Of a stretch of 64,000 bases of DNA, positions 56,181 to 64,000 are shown one piece after another. The stretch is from Gentiana macrophylla. Its lineage: Eukaryota > Streptophyta > Magnoliopsida > Gentianales > Gentianaceae. The notes under the pieces are model-generated. The model did no database searches. It saw nothing but the letters and a program-made list of their open reading frames with translations, and was not told the DNA's origin. The DNA lies in the NCBI GenBank assembly GCA_026214975.1, contig CM047806.1, forward strand, positions 103,487,345-103,551,344. Direction: 5' to 3'. Within the stretch, counting starts at the first letter, position 1, and each line of letters begins with the position of its first letter. A program made the translations under genes and the position numbers.

Positions 56181-57176
56181 TAAAAAATAGAACTTGACCT
56201 AAAATACAATACTAGAATATGAAAAGAGATCCCTTAAATTACAAATTTTGACGGGAGGCTCTTGGCCGTGGTTTTGTTGGCCTGCCCTCAGGGACGGGCC
56301 TGCCTTGATTGACCTCTATCAGCTCCAACTAGCTAAAATTAATGTTCCACAACTTTTACTCAGCTCCTTATAGCTTCATGAAGGCTGGATCAACTTGAAT
56401 ATAGAATTCCGTGGCCTTTCATCACATTAGTTGAATCCAGCTTTCATTGTTGTCATCTCCACCGTATTCTTCGTGGCTGTTGGGATGAGACTGTTGAAGA
56501 AAGAAAATGATGTATTAGGTTATATAGCTAATATGTTAAGTGTAATAAGCGGGAAATATAATAATTCATACATTGTTTGTTATACATCATATAATATAGT
56601 ATGTATCGCCCATTATATTTTGTGATCTATTTTTATATAATGTATCGCATTTCCATCTTTGTAATCTCAATCATCTTTTGATGTATATAATTTGCAACAT
56701 TATGTCAAATTATGTGAGTCTAAATAGACTTGTGGAAATTAGTCCATCACATGTATAACACACATATCATAAATGATGATCAAGTATATACTGATATTAA
56801 ACATAGGTTAATGCCATTCAGATGTGTAAAATGATATATTTAGGCATTTCAAAGTGATACAATTGATCAAATATTGATACATTTTAACACTATCAAGCAT
56901 ATGAGATTCATCAACATGTATAGCTCTATAGCATAATTCATACATTGTTACTGTTATTGGGAGTAGAAAAATCAACATGTCATTAAAATTAGCTAAGTAC
57001 AAAATTTATTATTTATTACTTATATTTAATCAGAATAGGTTTTAGGAGTGAATAGACTCTTCTGTCCGTAATAAATGTGTGAAAATGTGCCATATCACTT
57101 CCTATTCATCAATAAAAAGTAAAAACAAAAAAACAAAAAAAAAAATACAAAAAATAACATAACATTATAAAATAAT

Positions 57177-57421
57177 AGGATTGTCCCCGGGACATAACTC
57201 GGTTGGGAAGGAGCTTGGTCTTCTACGGCAATTTGCTGACTTTAAATTTGGAGGGTGGATGTCGAACACTTGTAAAAGAGAGCCTTATTTCGATTCTTGC
57301 AGTATAAAAAATGAAACTCATAACTCTGAGCCACTGATAAACTGATTTACATCTTCACTCATCCCCTTGGACAAAAAGAGTGGGGACCCTTAATGTTGGG
57401 TTCAACATTTTTTTTATATAG
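57177..57421 (+). mobile_element. tRNA-derived SINE, copy B
   Basis: 245 bp with AAAATAAT direct repeats (57169-57176 and 57422-57429). It is the duplicate of 43290-43528; its B box is decayed (atgtcgaacac). Confidence 0.7.
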
Positions 57422-57866
57422 AAAATAATTGGAACACCATCACTGTCTCTCCAATAAAAATTTCTTTGTTAAAGTTGACGGAGCTGGCTTCCCAAACAAA
57501 ATTGCCAACTTGTATTTGTATATTGTCTTCCAACACATTGCTGTCATTGCACTACACTTTCCCTTTGATGTCTACGTAATGATATTTAAATGCTGTCTTG
57601 CTTAATTGACATGGGTGGATCTATGTGGTCTTAGGGTGTCAAGTATCTCCAGTGAAATCAGGGGAATATTTTTAGTATTAAAATATATCGTTTAGTTGTT
57701 AAAAAAATGTAATTTTAGGCTCCGATGATCTCATTGGAACAAATATTTGAATAAAAAATATAGTTTTACCGTTCAGTGACACACTGAGAAAATTTCCTGG
57801 ATCCGCCCTTGTTCATTGATTATCATGTTTCATGATAATAAAGTTGTAAACAAAACGACATACGTG

Positions 57867-57872
<6 letters not shown>

Positions 57873-57900
<28 letters not shown>
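57873..57900. repeat. (AT)n microsatellite
   Basis: Simple dinucleotide run in copy B, longer than its copy-A partner. Confidence 0.9.
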
Positions 57901-57906
<6 letters not shown>

Positions 57907-58095
57907 AAGCCCCAACCCAAAGACCTCACCGCCCCATCCGGGAGCTTCGTAGATGATGTAAATCGAGGCTAGGCTAAGTGATCAAATTTACAAAGGCTGT
58001 TTATATACATTTTTTACAAAGAGAAATCGATGCAGGGTATCGAACTTTCACACATCAACTCAAAGACAATGCTAGTGGATCATCCCAACTCATTT

Positions 58096-58614
58096 TGTAA
58101 ACTCCCAAATCGGTAAAGTAATGTTCTCCTCACCCCCATATAAGTGTGAGATATAAAGGTCATATCAACTCGGGTTAACCCTTTTAGACCAAGCAAGGAC
58201 GGCGGTTTAAGAAGTTGACCGGACCATTTATGACTACTTTAGCGCTACCAGCAGACCCGGGGTCTTGGGCGTTACAGAATAGTATTCAACGTTGACTATC
58301 AGACGGACTTAAGTGCCACACCGTGAGGGGTGGAGTCACCTCTAGAAATTCTCTGGTAGGGACGAAACTAGGACAAGTCCACTGGCACAAGTCTTGGCTG
58401 TTCTGGCGAGAACGTCAGTCCCTTACTGGGGGGAGAATGTAAATTCCCACATCGGTAAACTAATGTGCTGCTCAGCCCATATAAGTGTGAAACATAAATG
58501 TCTTGTCAACTCGTGTTAACCATTTTAGGCCAAGCGAGACGGAGGTCTAAGCAGTTGACAGGACCATTTATGACTCATTTAACGCTACCATGCTCGTGGT
58601 CTGGGAGCGTTACA
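58096..58614 (+). mobile_element. TRIM retrotransposon, copy B
   Basis: 519 bp. LTR1 58096-58276 and LTR2 58438-58614 both run TGTAAA to GCGTTACA, with the cccacatcggtaaa-type and tataagtgtg blocks. The purine tract ggggggagaa precedes LTR2. The LTR1 end is better preserved than in copy A. Flanks are CATTT/CGTTT as in copy A. Confidence 0.8.
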
Positions 58615-58631
58615 CGTTTAATTGAATTATG

Positions 58632-58632
<1 letters not shown>

Positions 58633-58676
<44 letters not shown>
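58633..58676. repeat. (TA)n microsatellite
   Basis: Simple dinucleotide run, partner of 44751-44808. Confidence 0.9.
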
Positions 58677-58681
<5 letters not shown>

Positions 58682-58741
58682 AGACTTTCACTCAACAAGA
58701 TTTTATGACTAGACTAGATGATTTGATCTTAAAAGCAAATG

Positions 58742-58872
58742 GTACTCCCTCCACTTTTTTTAAATAGTAGTTTTTGTTTGGGTATTAACACAAGTTAAAA
58801 AATGATTAACATGTTTGAAAAGATCGTAAAATGACAAATTTATCCTTCTTCTTTTGCACTTCAATATTCTAT
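58742..58872. mobile_element. Truncated Stowaway-like MITE end, copy B
   Basis: Duplicate of 44930-45062, with a TACTCCCTCCACTTTTTTTA start. Confidence 0.5.
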
Positions 58873-58929
58873 ATCAATAAATAAAATGACTTAGGTTACT
58901 AAAAAAAAAACCCTCATCATCTTATAGTA

Positions 58930-59188
58930 CTCCCTCCGTTCCTAATCATACGTCGTGTTTGAGAAAACCCCACAAATTAAAAAAAATGAGTATTTAAAAA
59001 AAAAATCTAAGAAAGTGTACTGGTGTAATGAATATGAAAGATTGATTGGTTGAATGAGTCTAGAAAGTTGAAAAGTAATATTGAAATGCAGAAAGAGTAT
59101 TATAATATGTATTGAAAATGTAACTACGACATATAAAAAGAAAATTTTGATTTTGGCAAATGCGACATATAATTAGGAACGGAGGGAG
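58930..59188. mobile_element. Stowaway-like MITE, copy B
   Basis: 259 bp with CTCCCTCCGTTCCTAATCAT at the left and its near-inverse at the right. The left flank is TA; the right flank has decayed to TT. Duplicate of 45115-45372. Confidence 0.85.
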
Positions 59189-59318
59189 TTACATTTTTCA
59201 TCCAATACATTGAACTTCAATTTTTATTAATGTGAACACAACTTCCCTAACATGGGGAAATGGCATTTTGCATTCCCATTATTTATTGACATGGAAATAC
59301 AGAGAGTTAGTTTAATTT

Positions 59319-59494
59319 GCTTTCTCAAGGTATCCTCAGACAATAGTTTGAGACTAATCATTCGATGTACTGTTGGGCACCAAAGGTGGGGACCTTTCCC
59401 GACAAGGTTTGTGGCATCCACAAGGGCTCGAACCCGAGACCTCTTGCTTAAGAGACCGGAGTCCCTTCCACTCCGACCTCTTGCATCCAAAGAC
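59319..59494 (-). mobile_element. tRNA-derived SINE (second family), copy B
   Basis: 176 bp with perfect 12-bp repeats TTAGTTTAATTT (59307-59318 and 59495-59506). Its B box is the same as in copy A. Confidence 0.85.
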
Positions 59495-59714
59495 TTAGTT
59501 TAATTTAATTAGGGGTTAAAGTGAATAAAAATACTTCTTTCGTCCAAAAATACAAATTCATTTAGATTTTTGGATTTGTCCCAAAATATAAGTTCATTTA
59601 AAATACCAATGAAGCATTTATTATATTTTCTCATTTAACCTCTTATTTATTATATATTCATCCCCTTTTCATTACTTTACAACTATTGCATTAACGACAT
59701 TCAAAGGTTATTTT

Positions 59715-60685
59715 TATAACGCCAATGTTCCGAATACCGTGTCCTTATCCGGACACGGGACGCTCGGCACTTGACATTTAGAGTAAACTCTAAACCCCAC
59801 GTAAGTCTCATATCATGTCCGAGTAATAAAAGATTTTCATAGATGAAACAAACTATAGACTCGGGAAATAGACCATCGAGGTCTTCCAAAACCACCACAA
59901 CCAGAATACAACTGCTGTCAAACTACATCATATTTAAGTTAAAGTAAACACTATTATCCATTACAACTCACTTGTCTGAAAAGAAGAAACAACTACAAAG
60001 GAAACTAAAACATAAACAATTTTATTGCTCTATCCTAAGTTAGCTCTCCAAGCTCATCGTCAAAACAGCATGTACATGCAACCTTCTTATTCCAAAGAAA
60101 AGAGTGAGCACCGGCCAGACGTTGAGTACGTAAGGAGAAAGAAGATCAAAAGAGGGATTCATGTATGTCGAATGCCCTAAGACAAGACATGAATCTACAT
60201 CATCCAGTTCTCAAATAGTTTTAAGAACATAACTTGTGACGTTAATAAAACTACTTATAAAATCATAACATAAAACACAAGGGAACCAACTTTGAACCAT
60301 GCATAAAAAAACAAGCCTTAACTACATTCAGTTCATCTTGCACGTACTTGTTCATTACATTAATTACTTACTTAACCTACTCGTTTTCTTGACGTACTCT
60401 AGTCTTGTCTTGACTTGTCTTGTCTGATCTTGAGTCTTACATACTTGACATAAGGGCATGGTGCGGCACAGGCAACATGACTAATCATACGTTCAATGTG
60501 GGGCTGGGTCACGGTACCCCATTCGATACATCGTCTTGAGAATGATATAGGGAATACAACTAGTTACATGTTCGACATGGGACTTAGAACCCCATGGTAC
60601 TCCATTTCGGTACATCCCGAGGTCACAACTTATAAACATATAGGAGCACATAAAGCATATAAAACCATGTCTAACCTACGGGAAC
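59715..60685 (-). repeat. Family-C-like LTR fragment, copy B, part 1
   Basis: Duplicate of 45914-46890, starting TATAACGCCAATGTTCCGAA; continues at 62088-62281 after the solo LTR. Confidence 0.65.
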
Positions 60686-62087
60686 TGATAACGCTCTAAA
60701 TGCACCATTTTATTAACCTTTATTCACCCCGAATCTTGCTCTAAAGAAGGTAGATAAGCTTATTTATTGTGGAGAATATGTGTTAAACACCAAGTGCATG
60801 CTCCTAAGTCCATAATTCTGCATCTGTGTTATTATCCCGAGGATCTGGTACTGTTGTGTCTTGTTTTATGCATTTTCCAAGATGTACCGAAATTCGGAGC
60901 AATTAAGGAAGGATCTGGACCGAGGGAAGAGCATTGGGCCTAGTGGAGAAGGTCCAGAAAGAGATCTACCAGAAAAAAAAATAGCCCCGATTAACCGTGG
61001 GCTAGGCCCGATTAATCGAGGGCTTGGAGGACACGAAACTGAAGTCTGCCGCATCTACTAGGTCGGTTAGGGTTTATTTGAGTCATAAGTCGGCTAATAT
61101 ATCTATATAAAATCGCAGAACTGATTGTAAAGATATATCACAATACATTGATAGATTTTCATACACATTATTATCAAGTTTGATGAAATAAAGTTTCTTT
61201 AGCTTTTGGTGATTTGTTCTACGGTTTCCTTCCCTCCTTACCATCTCTAGCTTGAGTAAATCAAGCTAAATCCCCATAATCAGAGGTATGACGCTTTGAA
61301 CGTTCCTTTATGTCTTTATTATGGTAGATCTACTTGTATTTACGTGTTATAGTTAATCTGCTAACAACCCCATAATTTACTTGAATTAATCCGAACGAAG
61401 CAATGTAGATTCCAGAATAGGAACCACCACCCCCGGTAAATCGGCGGTCTATACCGATTTACCATGCCAACTTTTAGGTAACCCTAATCTTGAGATTCAG
61501 CGTAAGCTACGTTGATCGACTGGAACAATTAAAACGATTCATTAGGTCTGGCCAATCTAATATTCGTAAATCTTAAATTTTAACATGAAGGATTGTTAGT
61601 GAAGTGTTAATTAGGACATTGTCTTGATGGATCCCTAGGAACGTGCAAGTCATAGTCGATAGCTGCTTAAGGAGGTCTTCGGTCTCATACCGGCATCTTA
61701 GGAACTTATTGCATATGGGCCAATACAACCAACGAAGGAGGTTAGTTGCATATAGATTGTCTATTGTCCTTACAGTGGAAGTAGATAGGGTTAGGAGATG
61801 CACATGTAGCGTGAATTAAAATGTTCGATTGATTTAAGGAAATTGTGTGGGGAAGTAAACATAAGGATTAACTAGACCAAGTTAGTAGATAGATGGGATG
61901 GGGAAGGAATACCATGTTTCTTTTATGTTTATTATTGGTCGACGACCATATTTTTTTTCTTAATTACGTTAGACTCGTTTATACTTGAGTTGCCTTGTCT
62001 CTGTGGGATCGACCTTGATTCGCCGTTGCTATGCTATAGTTTGACCTAGTACTCTTGCTAGTATAAGAGACATAATGCGCTACATCA
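60686..62087 (+). mobile_element. Solo LTR, family B, copy B
   Basis: 1402 bp, from TGATAACGCTC to CTACATCA, with perfect GGAAC direct repeats (60681-60685 and 62088-62092). TATATAAA at 61104-61111. Without the CACTA insertion it shows the original LTR length. Confidence 0.9.
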
Positions 62088-62281
62088 GGAACATTCCAAG
62101 GCCGTACAAACAATGAACTCCCATCCTATATCCACTACTCGTAACCAAGGTACATAAGATAGTTCATAGAAAGTAGCATACATAAAAAGCTTTGAAAACA
62201 CCTTTTAGCAGATACTCGGCAACATATAATCATGTTGTGCATTAAAACAATATTCAAAACAAAATAAAAGCATGATCTTTA
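62088..62281 (-). repeat. Family-C-like LTR fragment, copy B, part 2
   Basis: Matches 48869-49055 and ends at the family-A LTR. Confidence 0.6.
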
Positions 62282-64000
62282 TGTTAGGTGTGATGCCCGA
62301 AAGACAATTATGTAATTGTTTTATTTAATAAATGAAATGATATTATTATTCATATTTATTATTCTCATATTCACCGATGTGACAATAGTATTTACACTAT
62401 AGAAAACCCTAAAGTATATCGTTTATGTAATCACATAACTCAGTGTATGGGATATACACGGGAGGATTGAGTTAGTGAAGATGTACTTAAAATACAATTA
62501 GCCCGTAGTGAAGTTAATCGAGAGTATCGGGTCTCTCCTTTAACGTGCTATTAATGCGCCCAGAACACAATAGGTGTGATTGTCTTATCCGGACTTTCGG
62601 TTAAGAGAACCTAGTAGGGCAATTATATATGATAGATATATCATATAGGGCTGGACCGATTTGATTAGAGTTCACGATATAATTCCGTAATCGAAAAGTC
62701 TTATCGAATCAATCGATGATCATATTTATGGATATATCTTAATCCTGAGGTGATCACAGTCAACTGCTTGAGTCAGTATGAGGTTTGACTTGACGGTTAA
62801 GGATTACAATGAGTCTGTGATCTGAATACCCCATCTTGGCATTGTCTTTGGATTGAGTGAGAGTAGTACGTGTTATCACGATACGGAATCCATTCCTTCC
62901 ATTTATTGAAGTAGATAGACAGTTCCCTTATTTGTTAATCCTAGAAAGCGATCGATCGCGCGAGTTCATATTACAGCGATTAGCTACCCGGTGAGTTGTA
63001 TGAATTAATTGATCACTAGGGGTTAATGGTAAATAAGGATAAGAGGTTCTAAAAAGGGTTAACGGTAACTTCCCGATTTAGAATGAACGGTCTATGGAGG
63101 ATTAATCCATATGTAATGATTATATCAATGGACGCTTGTTATTATTCTCGTGAGGAGATAAATATAATCTCATAATCGGAGGAGTGCAGTCACGGGATTA
63201 TGGTGGCATATTCCTGTGATTGATTTATCGAATATAATTATTCTGCTCGTAAGATAATTATTTATTTGATTTATCGGAGCCGCTGATTATTTGTCCATGG
63301 TCCCCGACGTGCCTCCAATATAGCATAGCTATTCTCGAACGTTGAATCCTAATGATATTAATTTAGTTCTTATTAGAATTTAATTAAAACGATATGTGAA
63401 TTAATTGTTTAGTGAACTATTAAATTAGTTGGGCTAAATAATTAAATATGTGAAAAATGCATTTTTCATAATCTTGGCAAAATAAGTGTTGTGGCCGAAA
63501 ATTATATATTGACTAGGTCAATGCAATTTTCGGCCAATGCATTGTTTTAGGAAACAAGAAATTGTTTTAAGACATGTGCACAAAATATTTATTGGATAAA
63601 TATTTATGGTAAGAAATAAAGATAAATATTATTATAGATTTGTTCTAGAATATTATGGGATTATCTTTTATTTATTGGATTTATTTATTTACAAAATAAA
63701 ATCCTTAGAGGTCAAGGATTACTCTCCTATATAAAGAGAGTTCTCCCAAGCCTAATACACTAGATAATTTTCGACTTCTACCTCTTAGAGAGGAGAAGGA
63801 AATTTTGGCCAAGGGGTTGAGGGAAGATCTTGGAGATTTTTCCGGGTAGCATATCGGAAGGATTCGAGACGAGAATTTCCTTCCACCGGGAGTTGCTTGG
63901 ATCATACGTATGAAAGATCGTGGTGCTCTTCACACCTTTATTTGTTCTTTCTATTGAGGTTCTTCAACTTGGATTTTGAGATCCAAGCGGTATGTTCTAC
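62282..64000 (+). mobile_element. LTR of family A, running off the right edge
   Basis: Starts TGTTAGGTGTGATGCCCGAAAG and is homologous to the solo LTR at 1746-3507 over most of its length: aagacaatta, the ttaatgcgcccagaac block and TATATAAA at 63728-63735. 1719 bp are visible, and the true end must be very near or past position 64000. It cannot be decided whether this is a solo LTR or the 5' LTR of an element to the right. Confidence 0.75.
63728..63735 (+). promoter_or_regulatory. TATA box of second family-A LTR
   Basis: TATATAAA followed by gagagttc, same context as 3083-3090. Confidence 0.6.

Larger units (their letters stand above)
56180..62281 (+). repeat. Segmental duplication, copy B
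   Basis: Same order and orientation of repeats as copy A (41712-49055), without the extra rearranged segment and without the CACTA insertion. It ends where a family-A LTR begins. The leading part (56180-57168) is non-coding apart from a short hydrophobic frame discussed under rejected items. Confidence 0.85.

Overview
This window is repeat-packed nuclear DNA from a flowering plant, probably a eudicot. It contains Ty1/copia elements of the Sirevirus type, Ty3/gypsy elements, solo LTRs, a TRIM, tRNA-derived SINEs, Stowaway-like and other MITEs and a CACTA remnant. I found no intact host gene, rRNA, tRNA or CRISPR array. Almost every reading frame belongs to a decayed retroelement. The setting resembles pericentromeric or other heterochromatic DNA.

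Layout. 1-5733 is the 3' part of a plus-strand Ty3/gypsy element of Athila/Tat type (LTR family 'B'). Its 3' region carries a solo LTR of family 'A' (1746-3507, TSD TTAGC). 5734-8374 is the 5' part of a minus-strand family-B element with a tRNA-Asp-type primer binding site. This pair sits inside the third ORF of a minus-strand Sirevirus, called Copia-1 here (8375-31280). Copia-1 is also broken by a family-D solo LTR in its RT (10289-12101), a family-E solo LTR in gag (15916-17502, TSD CATAT), and a complete Sirevirus, Copia-2 (17536-29560, two LTRs), also in gag. The 5' LTR of Copia-1 (family F, 29929-31280) is shared with the 3' end of another Sirevirus copy (31281-about 32640).

32641-34500 holds a degenerate gag-like stretch and a MITE. 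34501-41660 is a composite of a minus-strand Ty3/gypsy element (family 'C') with inverted LTRs facing each other, bounded by the 5-bp direct repeat CTTTT. 41712-49055 and 56180-62281 are two copies of a segmental duplication made of SINEs, a TRIM, MITEs, a family-C LTR fragment and a solo family-B LTR. Between them lies an LTR-less plus-strand Sirevirus fragment, Copia-4 (49056-55850). A second family-A LTR runs off the right edge (62282-64000).

How the genes work together. The Sireviruses encode gag, protease, integrase, RT and RNase H for copy-and-paste transposition, plus a roughly 770-800 codon third ORF downstream of pol. That ORF has a conserved N-terminal region and a long coiled-coil C-terminus, and its function is unknown. 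Copia-2 has the best-preserved RT. All other coding regions carry frameshifts, stops or deletions. The most striking anomaly is in Copia-2. The differences between its two LTRs, and its coding lesions, cluster at CTG/CAG trinucleotides. This suggests either sequencing error at methylated CHG sites or an unusual mutational process.
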